A stretch of DNA of 64,000 nt from Neurospora tetrasperma FGSC 2508 (Eukaryota; Ascomycota; Sordariomycetes; Sordariales; Sordariaceae): positions 1,437,713 to 1,501,712 of the forward strand of contig NW_009799179.1 in assembly GCF_000213175.1 (NCBI RefSeq), written 5' to 3'. Made by a program: the position numbers and the translations under genes. Below are positions 1-12,361 of this stretch, piece after piece; position 1 is the first letter of the stretch; the number at the start of each line of letters is the position of its first letter. The notes under the pieces were generated by a model, which saw only the letters and a list, made by a program, of their open reading frames with translations, was not told the DNA's origin and searched no databases.

Positions 1-595
1 GATGAAAGGCCAATGACGAGATGGAACCTGTATCATTTTAACAGATGTTGACATGTGCCATCACAGTCCCTGCTATGTACATGTCTCACAGCGAGGGTGG
101 ACGTTAGTACAATCGATAACCTTGTACCTGGGGAGTGGTATACTGATTAGTCTTAATATCACGGCAGGTGTGATTCAGTTACAGTTTGATGACTATTGGG
201 AGGAACATTTAGAAGTTCAATTCTTTGCAAGAACTCTTGATAGACGAGGCCGCGAGAAAAGAGGATTGCGATTGACGAGCACCATCTGACATTTGACTAG
301 ACCAGCACAGGGTCTACAGTCGGCAGTAATGTTAGGTACGAACATGGAGGTATGGATGATCAAAAGATCAAGTGGCAAACAAACAAACAGTGCTCATGTC
401 AATTGAGTGAAATGAACCTATGGACGGCATACCCATCAAACTGCCTGAAAAACTTCAACAGACAATAACCAAATCAAGACAGGATGTATATGCTTACAAA
501 GTACACAAGACGAGAAAGCGGACACGTTAAGGATAGGAAGCCAAGTCACTTGGGATTTCATCATTTCATGTGTATTGACGATTTACGTCTATCGT
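1..595. other. Intergenic / 3' flank of OLA1
   Basis: No gene is supported here. The longest open frame (53-289, +, 78 codons) has no recognisable motif and lies in the expected 3' untranslated region of the minus-strand OLA1 gene. Confidence 0.5.
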
Positions 596-2162
596 TTAGC
601 TCTTGGCAGCACCGGCCTTGAAGAGGATGATATCACCATCCTCAACGACGTAATCCTTGCCCTTGGTCATGACCTTGCCCTTGGCCTTGACCTCGGCTTC
701 GTCACCACCGAGCTCCCTGAGGACGTTGTAGTTGTAGACGACAGCCTGAATGAAGGTCTTCTCGAAATCAGTGTGAATGACACCAGCGGCCTGGGGAGCC
801 TTGGTGCCGTTACGGATGGTCCACTGGCGGACCTCATCCGGGCCGGTGGTGAAGAACGAGCCGAGGTTGAGGGCCTTGCGCATCTGGATAATAATCTTGG
901 GCAGAGCAGACTCGGCGCCAACCTTCTTGCACTCCTCGGCAGCCTCAGCCTCGGTCTCGAAGCGGGTGAGGCGCTCCTCGAAGGAGACGGAAAGGGGAAT
1001 GATGGGATCACCCTTGGCGTGCTCGTTGATCCAGGCGGCAATCGCGGGAAGATGCTTGTTCTTCTTGCGGATGTAGTCACGCTCGGAAAGGTTGACGAGG
1101 TAGACGACGGGCTTGGCAGTCAAAAGGAAGAGAGGGTTGATGACCTCGATCTGAAATCATGCAGAGTTAGCAGATGTTTCTATGACCAATGACGAAACAT
1201 GATGCATAGTGATGGATGGAGGGTGTGTCAGGATAAAGTTTTTGTCTCATGGATCCTCATAGAGGAATCGAAGAGCTGGGTTTATAATTCAGGCCTTGGG
1301 CCTTTTATCATCATTCAAGGATTGGAGGGTTATGCAGATGAGGAAAATGTTGCTTACCTCCTTGGGACCCCAGGTGCCCTTGCGGACCTCCTTGCCGTCC
1401 TTGAGGTGGGCCAAGATCTTCTCGATAGTGGCCTCTTCCTCCTTCCACTGCTTCATCTGAAGAGACTGACCGCCCTGGCGGGTCTTCTTCTTCTGGTTCT
1501 CGAGGGCTTTCTCGACGAACTCGATATCCTTGAGACGAAGCTCCTCGCTGATGATGTCAAGATCACGGGTGGGGTTGACATCACCCTCGACGTGGATAAT
1601 CTCGGCATCATCGAAAGCGCGGACAACCTGGAAGATGGCATCGACGGCGCGGATGTGAGACAAGAAAGCATTGCCGAGACCAGCGCCGGTGGAGGCACCG
1701 CGGGTAAGACCAGCGATATCGTAGACAGTCAAGTTGGCGGGGACGCGCGACTTGGGCTGGTACTTCTCGCACAGCCAGTCGAAGCGCTCATCGGGAACGA
1801 TGACGCGGGCCTCCTCGGGGTCAATGGTGGCATAGGGGAAGTTCTGGCGCGCGGGTGGTCGTGTTAGTTTCCGGTCGTCATCATCATCATCGTCGCTGTC
1901 GTCGCCAGGGTCGCGAGCGTGGGAGCGGGAGGAAGAGGGTCGCTTACGGCAGGGTTACCAAGGTTGCACTTGGTGATGGCCTGGAAGAGCGTGGACTTGC
2001 CGACGTTTGCCAGTCCAACCTAGAATCGGCATCGAGAACAGTGTCAGCGGGGTTGGGGAGATGGAGCCTAACCTAGGCGCAACCCACAATGCCGCTCTTC
2101 AGGTTGTTGCCGGGACGGCCCAGGAGGATCTTCTCCTCCACGACCTGCTTCTTGGGAGGCAT
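596..2162 (-). CDS. ola1: Obg-like ATPase 1 (YchF/OLA1 family)
   Basis: P-loop ATPase of the TRAFAC class, cytosolic and ribosome-associated in the known family. Exons on the minus strand: 2162-2088, 2019-1948, 1843-1358, 1150-596, giving 395 aa, the normal family length. The start is MPPKKQVV. Visible motifs are G1 [10 protein letters not shown] (split from SGI by intron 1), G3 [10 protein letters not shown], and NLSE in place of NKxD, which in this family goes with ATP rather than GTP preference. A coiled-coil arm follows (residues about 130-210). A C-terminal TGS domain ends [19 protein letters not shown]. The first intron uses a GTGGGT donor and the others use GTAAGC. Long plus-strand frames over this gene are codon-bias shadows. 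Family assignment is firm; the exon 1/2 junction is inferred from the conserved G1 loop. Confidence 0.95.
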
Positions 2163-3527
2163 CTTGTTCCGTTTGCTATAAGAACGGGTGGAGATGTAGA
2201 CGAAGGTGCAGTCAAGCCCTTTTCTGTTTGGATGAAGCGAGAGGGGGAAAGAGGCAGAGCGGAAGCTGCGAGAGCTGGAGCTAGCAACAGCTGCTGCGAC
2301 TTTGGTTCGGAGGAGGGGTAAAGAGGAGGGTTGAGAAGCGAAAAATAGGGATCGGAGCCCTAGGTGAGAAGACGTTTTGACGGTTGCCAGTGGGCTGAAA
2401 GGCTTACTACCCCCGCCCAAAAAATACACAACGTTTCGGTAAAAGTGTGAAAAAAGAAAGAGGAAGGTAAAAGGCAAATCTGCAACAGCGAGCCGCTAAG
2501 AAGGACAAGTCAATGTCTCAAAGCCGGCTTCCTTCCCTAGGAGTTGTTTGGTAATGGTCGATCGCTTGATGGTCCAAGATTGATTGTTTGAAAAGAAAAA
2601 AGAGCAACAAGGGTAACAAGAACCAACGTTGTCAAATTGCAAGGACAAGTGGTATTTTGTTTTGGGGGTTTTCTTGTTTGCGAGAATTGGCTGATCCAAA
2701 AAGATCACGGAAGGAAAAGGGCAAATGCAAAATTTTATCAGCCCTTGTTTGAAAACTCCGCCCAAAGCCCAAACAAAACACATGGATCGTGTCACAGTCA
2801 GTCCCGTCCCGTCCCATTCCTCCAGCAGCTCGAGTGGGGTGTCTTAGTTTTTTGCCCGTCCTGGAAGATCGATTCACCGATTCAGGCCCTCGCCCTGAGC
2901 GGGGTGTTCTCACAGGCGGCTCCCCTGCCCCTGCTGGGTGTGTGATGACGCTCTGCGACAGCCACCCCAGCACCTGTTCGCATGGCGTATGGCCCTTCGA
3001 CGCAGCTGCCAGCCGCAAAGGTGCGAGATCTGCTGCCATGTCGTCGTACAAACACCCCAGATCGAGCAAATTGGAAGCATTTCGGGTAGTCATTTAACCA
3101 GTTATTTACGCGTACATTTGCATCCTATAGCTGAATGTCCTCTCCAGACAATACATCTAGACATTACCTATCTCCCTCCACGTGTCCATTTTCCGTCCTT
3201 CATTGTCGCCTGCTGAAAGCGTCCCTGTTCCCAACCGCATCGTGCGTATCCCGTCGTTTCGCCTCCAGCCTATTTCCATCGACCTCCGTGATAAGCGCTG
3301 ATCGAGCGGTTGGGGGCTGAATAGCTCTTTGTCCTCAAGGGTTCGAGACCTGTCTTGAATTGCCAACTTCGGGTGCCGCATGCGCCATATCAAGCAGTGA
3401 TCGAGCTTTTTCAGCAACCGAGTTTAACTGCTTACTCCCGCCCGTTCGACGAGTTTCAAGATTCCTGTCTCAGGTTCTCCAGTTTGTCCATCTGAGCGGG
3501 GGAGTGCCTCTACGAACCGTCGTCACC
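2163..3527. other. Divergent intergenic region, OLA1 / PPPDE gene
   Basis: This 1.4 kb lies between two divergently transcribed genes and should hold both promoters. I see no convincing reading frame or RNA gene. ORFs at 2632-3097 on both strands are short and unrelated to any family I recognise. Confidence 0.4.
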
Positions 3528-4550
3528 ATGTCAAGCAAGAAGTCGCACAAGCCAGCAAGGCCACACCGATCGACCCTAGCAATTCCAAAGACCGAGATCC
3601 TCATCAACGTCTACGATCTCCTGCCGGTACGTTCCAATCTTCTCCGCCTTTGAACATCTCCCCCATGGCTACGACCGGTACTAACCAGCTCTCTTCTTTC
3701 GCTCTTCAAGCCCGGCCGCATCTCCTCGACCCTCTGGTTCCTCGGAACCTCCCTCCTCCATTCCGGCGTCGTCATCAACGGCCGCGAATACGCCTACGGT
3801 GGCCACGCACACCGAGGCAAGACGGGTGTCTACTGGACGGCGCCCCGCACCGAGCCGCCAGGGGGCACCTTCCGGTGCGAGCTCTTGCACGGCTTCACGC
3901 TCGCGACGCCGGCCGAGATCGACGCCATCATCCGCGAAGCGTCCGAAGAGTTTCTCGGGACCGCCTACAATCTGTTGACGAAAAACTGCAACCACTTTAC
4001 GTCGCACCTGTGTCAGAAGCTGACGGGGCTGCCCGGGCCGGCATGGCTGAATCGTGCCGCCAGCATCGGCGTGGCTCTGCCGTGCATGGTGCCCAAGGAT
4101 TGGATCGAGGTTCCCGAGTATGATACTGCGGACGGCGAGCTGGTTGATGACGTGGATCATGGTGGTAACGGGCGCGGAAACGGTGGACAACATGGGAACA
4201 GTGGTGGGCGGGACAAAAGAGAGGAGAGGAGGGCAGCGAGAGAGGAAAGGAAAAGGGCTGCGAGGGAGGAGGATGAAGAGGAGCTGCTGGCGGACGAGCG
4301 GTCGAGGATGTTGAGCAGTTCGGGGGAGTCGCCTACGCTTGTTGATCTGGGAAGGGAAAGAGACCGCGAACTGGCATCGACGACATATAATATCGGTAAT
4401 GGTAATGAGAGGGAGGGTGAGGGGCAATATCGAGATGATGAAGGGGGGGCCGAAAGTGGGAAGGGTAAGGGGAAGGCGGCAGCGGTGGCTACGAGAGATT
4501 CTGCTGGCAGAACGCTACCGCCTGCGGAGAGGGCACCGGGTTCTTCTTAA
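3528..4550 (+). CDS. PPPDE-domain (DeSI-like, DUF862) cysteine peptidase
   Basis: Predicted thiol isopeptidase of the PPPDE superfamily, whose known members remove SUMO or ubiquitin. Exons 3528-3626 and 3711-4550, 312 aa; the intron has donor GTACGT, branch CTAAC near 3681 and acceptor AAG. The domain covers residues about 25-195: it opens with ILINVYDLLP, has the catalytic His in YGGHAHRG and the catalytic Cys in LLTKNCNHFTSHLCQKLTG, and ends near PCMVPKDWIEVP. The remaining ~110 residues are low complexity: Gly/Asp-rich, then a charged RREERKRAAREEDEEE helix, then Gly/Glu/Lys. That tail is not part of the fold and probably regulates or localises the enzyme. Substrate unknown. Confidence 0.9.
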
Positions 4551-5348
4551 GGTCGAGCTGCTTGGATGAGATCCCTATTTCTTATCAGGGGCCAGGTTTG
4601 CTTTTTTCATTTTGCATGGCATCGCTGGGAGTTATGGCTCTGTGTTTTTTTGTCTGGGTTTTGTTTGTCCTTGGGAGGTTAGCTATGCGCTTCATCAGCT
4701 TCTCTTTTCCTATGATACCAATGGCGCATCGTTGCATTTCATTCCATCATAGCTGGGCAATCCACTGGACAACAAAAGCCAGTATTGACGGGTCTATTTT
4801 CCTGCTCGAGCTCTTTCCTTTGTTCTATGCGTTGAGTTACTTTTTGCCTACTACTTGTTCTCTACTTCAGCCACTGGACGAGTGGTCGTAAGGACATACC
4901 GAACAGGTCCAGTATAATACACTTTTTCATCGACACTCTTGCATTTTGAGCTACATAGCATGTTGTTGACGAAGACTCAGATCTTACATAAGGTCTTGAT
5001 TAGTGTTTTCACCTAGCCATAACACGTCTCGTACGTCTTTCCATGACCCATTGTGACGTCTCGCAGGTGGGTATCGTATATCTCTTCGAGATTGGCATCA
5101 GATAAGTATGGTGAGCATAAGACATACTTGCTTTCTGACATCTTTTACCATGCCTCGTGCAAGTTTTTCCGGGTCTCATTTTCGAGAGTGATTGCGGTAC
5201 GCAAAACGACCGCCTGAGGCAAACATGTCAACCTATTCTCCAGCTCATCATTCATCTGTCACAGAGATAGTCGAAAAAAAAAAAGTCGAAGTATTCCGTC
5301 ATCAATCTAAGGAGCAAAAGGACGACAAAGCCCCCCCAAGATAAAAGG
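4551..5348. other. 3' flank, no gene seen
   Basis: T-rich sequence after the PPPDE gene. A 109-codon frame at 4562-4891 overlaps the expected 3' untranslated region and has no homology I can see. Confidence 0.4.
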
Positions 5349-5353
5349 AAAAA
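5349..5353 (-). terminator. Pol III terminator of tRNA-Leu
   Basis: Five A on the plus strand, i.e. a T5 run in the transcript, starting 5 nt past the 3' end of the minus-strand tRNA gene. This is the usual Pol III stop. Confidence 0.8.
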
Positions 5354-5358
5354 GAATT

Positions 5359-5470
5359 GACTGGAGTGGGATTCGAACCCACGCATCTTGCGATACTAGA
5401 ATGCACCTCACCTGGTGGTGAAGAAGAATGTTCTTGAGTCTAGCGCCTTAGACCGCTCGGCCATCCAGCC
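5359..5470 (-). tRNA. tRNA-Leu(CAA), intron-containing
   Basis: Reading the minus strand from 5470, the 5' arm GGCTGGA pairs with 3' TCCAGTC (one G-U). The D arm is GCCGAGCGGTCTAAGGC. The anticodon stem CTAGA/TCTAG flanks a loop with CAA at 5436-5434. The T arm reads GTGGGTTCGAATCCCAC. A long variable arm (TATCGCAAGATGCG) is typical of class II tRNA-Leu. About 29-31 nt just 3' of the anticodon do not fit the cloverleaf and form the spliced intron normal for eukaryotic tRNA-Leu(CAA). Total 112 nt before splicing and CCA addition. Confidence 0.95.
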
Positions 5471-5552
5471 ATTAGAGATTGGTGAAAATTAGTCCAGTGC
5501 ATAAATCTATATCGTGATTTGCAAAACTTACCACTGACACAAACTGTGCGTA

Positions 5553-5672
5553 TACTCGGGGGTTGCGGTTCGCTTTTGGTTTGCCAAGCTTCTTTGCCCC
5601 CTCTCCCTTCTCCTATGGGGAGAGGGGGGAGAAAAGCTTGGCCAGCCAAAAGCGACCCGAAACCCTCGAGTA
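5553..5672. repeat. 55-bp-arm imperfect inverted repeat (hairpin)
   Basis: Left arm 5553-5607 and right arm 5618-5672 are each exactly 55 nt, separated by a 10-nt loop (5608-5617). Comparing the left arm with the reverse complement of the right gives 47 matches of 55, and some mismatches would be G-U in RNA. The stem begins TACTCG, contains CGCTTTTGG and CCAAGCTT, and ends in a CCCCCTCTCCC/GGGAGAGGGGG tip. It lies 82 bp upstream of the tRNA-Leu gene. Either a fold-back element or the DNA of a hairpin RNA. Confidence 0.85.
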
Positions 5673-6812
5673 GTTGAATGACTTGCATTTGGAAAGGAAT
5701 TGCGTACTAGTGTAGATGCTGTGGGGTATCAAGTTACGGCTTGTACAATGCCGAAATGCCAGAAAGACCGCAGTGATGCGCAAAAACGTGGATGCAAGAG
5801 GGGTATAGGAAGGTAGGTAGGTAGCGCAGTGGTCGTAGAAATGAGCCAAATAAGGACAGTCTAACACGGCTTGCTTTGGTGTACTACAGAAAAGACCGTT
5901 ACAAAAGAGACTGTGATTTGTCTTGTAAGAATTTGGGAGCACATTACCCAGAGTCTATTATACCTCCTTTGATCCAGGAAACCCTTCGAGTTTCATTCTG
6001 TTGAAAGGTGCACCAAAGACGCGGGGAGGCGTGCACAATAGTCTACCCCGAGGTGTGATTTGACCTGCTGCTTGGTTTATCCTGACGACCGTTCTCGGCT
6101 GGGTAGATACGGGACATTATGGCAATAGCGGGTTAAGGCCGAGATGCATCCAGGGGTATAGGACTTTGCTCTGCATCGACAGTGTTATATTATCTCTAGA
6201 TACCCGCTTTGTGAGCCCGAGGTTCGTGGAACAGGTACCCTTAGATAGACATTTACATCTGGCCCGAGCTCGCGAAATTGCAACTTGCGATCGTGGGAGC
6301 ATGTATCTGGAGGACAGCCGTTCTACGTGCTTGTATGAGGGACATTGTAGAGGTAATGAGGATTACAAAGATACTTACCAAGTAACTGCATACACGATAT
6401 ATTTTGTTGCACATATGTGAGCTCAAGAGGGTCAGTAGGTGACTTGCATTGCCGTTCGGTGCATGCCATGCCCCTCTTGTTGGGCGTTCGATGGCCTTCG
6501 GTTCACTACACTGCATGTTTGACAAAATAAAACCGAGGAAAGGGCTTGTATAAGACAGCCAGCCCCAGAACTACGCTACCAAAGGTACATATGTGTTGCC
6601 TTGAGATCGAAAGTCTCGGGGCTTCATCGCTGATATCCCTTTTGACTGGACCATGATGCTGGATGTGGTGTAACCGCCATTTAAGATTATCAAACAGGCT
6701 GCCATTCGTCCCTCTTCATTTACAGACAATCTCTCGCCTATATCCCTTCCGTCTCACTAATTTATCAGTTCTCTTTCTCGTTTGCAACTGTCCAGCGGCA
6801 GCCAAAAGCCGT
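5673..6812. other. Intergenic, no gene seen
   Basis: No coding signal or RNA gene recognised. It contains a GGTAGGTAGGTAG run at 5812-5824, one of several such motifs in the window. Confidence 0.4.
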
Positions 6813-8533
6813 TCATGCAACAACAGGTTTAGCGATCTTCATACCCTTTAACGGCCCGGCCTCTCCCCTCTCAACCCTTCCATTCCACACAGCCATCTGC
6901 TCACAAAATCCATATAACGTATCCGTGACGCCCTTGTACCCAATTCCTCCCTCCTCCACACTCTTCCTCGCCCTGGAATCATCGCATATCGTGTACGCTG
7001 ACACAGTGAACACCGCCGGCTGTAACATAGCCAGATCCCCTGTGGGCTCCTTCCACCCAAACAGCTTGGTCAGGACAGGGAAGTTGATGATCAAGTTAGC
7101 CCAGCCCTCGATAGCGTAGGCCAAGATCAGCATGAGCACGGGAGGCGGGTAGGTCTCGGTGATGGGGGTGATGGAGAGCAAGCTACTCAAGGTGTAGAAG
7201 TCTTGAAAAGCAATGGGCGGGCCGGGGTCGGTGACGAGGAGGGGACGGCCGGCGCAGGCGGGAGGGACGGGGCGAACGGAGGGGTTGAGTGCGGCTTCGA
7301 AGAGGAGATGGGCGATGGAGGCGTTGCGGGAGGAGATCCAATTTCTAGAGGCGTGGTTACGGCGTTAGTCGGAGGATCTCGAGACAGAGAAGAGAAGAAA
7401 AAAAAAAAAGAAAAAGAAATTACAGGGTATACTGACTGGATGACGTGCGGCGTCCAGGAGACAATGCTACCGGATTTGAGAGCAGGACTAAAGGTTACGT
7501 CGTTCTCTACATCTCCAAAGATGCCATTGCCGGGACGGACAACACCGGTACGGAAGCCTTCTTGGTTGGCGGCGCAGACCAGACGTTCAGCTTCGGCTTT
7601 GGCGCGAGCGTCTTGTTTCCCATTTCAACCAGCGTTCAGCAAAAGTTCATTACCAGTGCACCCACCAACCGAGGCTTAGGATGAGACTCACAGTTGCCAA
7701 AGAAGTCATCGTGAGCCTTCAACGGCTGATCGAAGTCATCCTCGTTGAACACTTGAACATAGTTACTTGCCAAGCTGGGAAGAGGCCATCGCCAAAACTT
7801 CATAGGCTTGAGGGCAACGGAGGACGAGGACGTGGCAATGAAAATGTCAGCACCGGCCTCCTTGGCAGCAGCCAGGACGTTGGAGGCACCACCGACGTTT
7901 ACGCGAGCGACACGGTCATAGGTCTTGATGCTCCGTTCGCCAGGACGGATCACGGCGGCAGTGTGGTACACGGTCAGGGGAAGACTTGCAACAGACGCAG
8001 GCCATGGCTTGGAGAAGGCCGCTTTCACCGAGTCGGGGGAGGTGATGTCAGTCTTGATGACCTCAACCTTGCTGGCCACACCAAGAATTTGGGGACGACG
8101 AAGAGGAGCAAAGTCAACGATCCGGACACTCTCCGCGGACTGTCCACGAGCGAGCAAGTGTGAGACAATGTCACCTCCTACAAGACCTATCGTGGCGTGT
8201 CAGTTACGGTTACCCCTTTTCATGTTTCTCGTGCACGAGAAATTTGGAGCTGGCATGGCTCGTAAAAACAAGAAAAAACTAACCGGAACCGCCCACTACG
8301 ATGTACCGTCTGTCCAACTTGGGTGGGAGATGTTTCTTGATATCGACGGGGTTCTTTTTGACCCGTTCATATGTCTCCCGTATATACTCCTTGCTCCAGC
8401 GATTGGAAATGGGTGACAGTTTCAGAGCTGTGGGTGGCACCGTTCGCATGGTCCTGTTGACTCCATAGACCCAAAGCGCGCCGACGATAACGACTGCAAG
8501 GCCCAGTGGCCAAAGATCAAGTCCTTCCACCAT
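6813..8533 (-). CDS. Membrane-anchored 3-beta-HSD / Erg26-like sterol dehydrogenase
   Basis: Extended short-chain dehydrogenase of the 3-beta-hydroxysteroid dehydrogenase/isomerase family, closest in plan to sterol-4-alpha-carboxylate 3-dehydrogenase (ergosterol C4 demethylation, endoplasmic reticulum). Exons 8533-8284, 8186-7692, 7611-7437, 7344-6813; 483 aa. Residues about 6-24 form a membrane segment (PLGLAVVIVGALWVYGV). The NAD-binding loop VVGGSGLVGG spans intron 1. The catalytic Tyr/Lys pair YARAK is assembled across intron 2 (one base before it, two after). A second hydrophobic stretch, PVLMLILAYAIEGW, lies near residue 365. Yeast Erg26 is about 350 aa without the long N-terminal anchor, so this may be a paralogue rather than the pathway enzyme. 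Substrate not determined by sequence. Confidence 0.88.
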
Positions 8534-11500
8534 GATTTCTCATGGCTCTTGATGGCCTTGTCGTTGGAGTAACTCGGAGATGAGAGATCCCGTGGCCTGT
8601 CTCGAAGGTCGGGATTCTTTGAAGACGTTGTGCGTCGTGGATAGCAGCCGTGGCAAGCAAACGCAGTGCAACCAGACGCTCTACTGCTTGCTACGCATCA
8701 AGATGAAGCCGTTGACGATGCTGTTTAATCACAGATCAGGGTCCACGCGGGTCGTTGCGGTTAAATCCCCCTTTTTGTTCATTAATATCCGCGTATCCGC
8801 GGTGCACCTAGTCCAGACCATCTGTCGCCTCAATAAACACAGTAGGTTGGGCGCCTGAACAAGGATCAAGTGCGTAGATCTACCGGTCGCTGCCAGATGG
8901 AAAATCACTGATACCCTTCTGAAGCCGCGGCCCGCCCGGTCATTGATGCGCTCCAGGTTCTGTCGCCTACGGACCGAAAGCGCCGTAAAGATTTAACGAT
9001 CCATTGAAGGCAAACATCAGACTTCATTATCACCACATTGCTTTTGAGTTCCATGATGTTTTCTGTCGTGAAGAACATGTGATATGAGGCAAACACAAGC
9101 GTTCTGGTTCCCATCAGAAGTTATGTGGAGGGTAACATACACATTGCTCGCCAAGGACCCTGTATTTCACTCACCCTGGAGGCAGCATTACTAGGTCTCA
9201 ACCGGCTTGACATGGCGGCCACACAAAGGGACAGCGGTGCGTGTCGCAAAATATTATCAGAGTATGTAAAGTGAACTCTTGTCCGAACACAGCGCGCCGG
9301 CAGCTGATGTAGCACAGTTCAAAGCTTCGTCTCGCCTTGTGTGGACTGATAAAAGATCGTCAGGGAGCCCGCTGGATATCAGACGAGGCAGCGTGGCTAC
9401 CATGTCTTTTTTTTTGTTTTTTTATACCATCGCGGCAGTGTAGGAGTGTGCGCACAAGGGGTTGCAGGGTGTGCACAAACACTCTCCAGGGGCCGAGCTT
9501 ATGAAGAACATTCATTTATTTGCCCTTCGTCACGCTTTTATGACTATCGCTCGCTCAAACATTGTGCTCGACTGCTCGGCGTTTGGACATTGACTGACGT
9601 TGGGCAAGGCGTGGTCGGTTGTCCGGTGCCCCCCGAGATGAGATTGCAAAACGCTGGAATGCGTTCGAGACCAGTCCGGTTCGTCGGATCTTCAGCGCAT
9701 CTCGGCTTGCGATAGCGAGGTGAACCGTCGCATCAAATACTCGCCGTGACGAAAATCACAGGCGACTCACACAGAGTCGATCACTTGGAAGCCCCAAACG
9801 ATAGCCACATGATTCGTTTGGTCAATTTCTCATGTCCCACAGCAATCCGCACAATTTAGCGAGAAAATTTGTGTTGGAGATGCCGACCCGACGTTGTGGA
9901 ATCGCAACCCATCCGGATGATCCAGGTCTGCCAGGGAGAGCCGCGGGAGAGAGACACGGGTCCCAACCATGATGTGCAGTGAAAATGGTACATACGTAGT
10001 TCGACGGGGGAGCTCCTGGCGAACCTTTCACTGTCTCTTCCCTCTACGAGCAATTGCGCCCCTTTGATTGGCCTACGGTCATTAGGGCAGTGCTTTAACA
10101 CCAGGGGCAGGCGATGTGCTGTGCGCTGTGCGCCTGCCCGCCTGCACCGTCCACTGCACAGCTGCAGCGTCGGAACTTGCCTGATCACCAACCTACCGCC
10201 AAAACCAGGTGGGACCGTGAATGATGGACGTGCCTTCTGCCACGTGCATCACGTGTGGGGCTAAATAAACAGAAGATGGTGCTGATGATATTGCACTGCA
10301 AGCGACGATGGAAGGAACCCCTAGAGGTAGGTAGCGGCTTGGGCGGTTTCACTGTCACTGAAGGATTCTGCAATGCTACAAAATATTGTTGTTGATGCTG
10401 TGTCTTTTGTTGGTGTTTTGACATTGTTGGATCGATTTCCTGGGGGGGCAGACAAACTAAGCTAAAGAGGAAGCTCCACAACTGAACTCGATCTACGCAG
10501 CGATTGTGATTAGCGGTGACTTTTACGAGACGGCACTACAGCTCACCCCTGCAGTGGTTTGTCCGTTAGCGCGGGACTTTGACACGCACTTTACGCAACC
10601 TATCACCATACCAGCAAATTTAATACAAGAAGTAATATCATCCGGATGCGATTTGGATACTTTCATCATACAAGTTATACACTTCGTCCAATTCTATGGT
10701 TTCGCATGTGGGTTTCCCATCGTTTTTCTGTGTATCTTGGGCAAACTCCCGTCGCAAGAACCGCACTAGCAATCATATCAGCATTGAACTGTACTGCCAG
10801 GATACATACACCTCGCCTCGCGACTGCGACTACACGTTAGAAATGTGAGACTTAGGTAGGTACGGAATGCAACAGTTCGTCCCAAGTTCGTTCAATAGAC
10901 AATGGAATTGCTTTGACCGCCCGCGCTTGAGCATGACTACAAAAATGCTACGGCCATGCCAACCCGCGCCGGAAATACACTAGAGGAAGGCGGGTTGTTA
11001 GGCCAACATTTCCATCATCCCATGCCATCCGAGCAACTCCCAAGCGAAGGGCCATTGGTGCCGCATCTGTTATCATTTTTGGTTGGCCCGCGAACCCACG
11101 TCCCTTCGGGATTTCCCTTTCTTGATCCACATTAATTGCACTGTGATGTGACCGCCCTGGCTTGGCCCACGTCTGATATCTGTGTCACAAGTTTTCTCAG
11201 ATTTTTCTGAGAGAAATATAACGATGACGCTACCATCGCTACCAGAAGACGTTTCACCCATCGGAGCCATGTCGAATCGAGCAGCCGCGTGACCGTAGAA
11301 GACGGGCCAAGGAGACAGAACCGAGAATTCGGGAGCAAAATGTTTGCATGGGCTCATTTAACCAGCTGCACGCTAGCATCGGTGCAAATCGGGGTTCCTG
11401 ATGGCTGTCTCTCCTCGCGTCCAGTCTTTGGGCAGTCGCCGGTGGATCGTGAAAACGAAGGTGTCTTCCGTCGTACTCTTACTCTTGCCCCACCGCCGAA

Positions 11501-12361
11501 GAATAGGCTCAGGTCTTGGGGCGGTCCTGAGCGGTTCTGCCCTGGGTTCAGCGCTCTCGGGCGTCCAGTCCGGCAGTCGCACCAGCCACAATTCTACCCA
11601 CTGTCCAAGAATTGCCAAGCCACCTAGCGTTGCAGCGGATTTGCAAGGGGTCTTGTCCCGTTACCGTAGGTTTGCAGGGACGGAGTGCAGTCGGTATCAG
11701 TCGCTCTCATTGTGAGTTCGCGCTCTATTGTCGCCGGTGTCGCCCTCTTCCCGCCTCTGATTTTCCGCCTCTGGCCATGTAATAAATCCAGGCCGTGAAC
11801 GCGTGCCGGGAGCCGGGATCTATGACACTGTGCTCTATCCCCGGTTTGTACACCTCAGCTCTACACCAGTACACCTAGCGAGGTACCCAAGTCCCAGGGC
11901 GGCTACAACGTTGACGGTGTGCGACCGTGACCCGGACGCAGCAGGTGGAAAGGCCGAGCTCCAATAAACACGCAGCAGCAAGGAGCAATTAAACCCGGCA
12001 CTCGTCCTGCGTGCCTTCCCGTTTTGGGCTTCTTTCGAAAAACCGGGGGTGCCGTCCCGTCCCAGAATCGTTTCATTTCAGGTTCTCGTCGACACCGACC
12101 GCCGCGGCCTTCCATTGCACTTAATACCCGCCTCTCCCTTCTTATCTCTCCTCCCTCTCGTCTCTTCGTAATTTTTCCGTCTGCTTGTTCTGCGAACGCC
12201 ACATATTCCCCGCCTTCACCATTCTCTCAGATTTTAATAACTAATCCAAGCAATATCACGTCCGGGTTTTCCGACATCGATACATAATAGTCTCTACTTC
12301 ACACCACCACAACAACAACAACCTCAACTCATCACACACTCTCCTCCCATCGCCAGTCACC
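8534..12361. other. Gene-poor 3.8 kb region
   Basis: No open frame here has a recognisable domain or a consistent splice model. Seen in it: T-rich tracts near 9410-9425, TAGGTAGGTA motifs at about 10326 and 10854, and a short hairpin (GGGCAGGCG at 10105 with its complement at 10131). The right end is the leader and promoter of the secreted protein at 12362, with CAACAACAACAAC-rich sequence close to the start codon. A lineage-specific or non-coding gene could be missed. Confidence 0.4.

Noticed and set aside
575-1867. Long plus-strand frames (575-1192, 1199-1867)
   Set aside because: They lie antisense to OLA1, whose motifs and introns are unambiguous. They are Leu/Gly/Asp-rich shadows caused by codon bias.
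10105-10139. Nine-bp hairpin in the gene-poor region
   Set aside because: Short and GC-rich; expected by chance in several kilobases.
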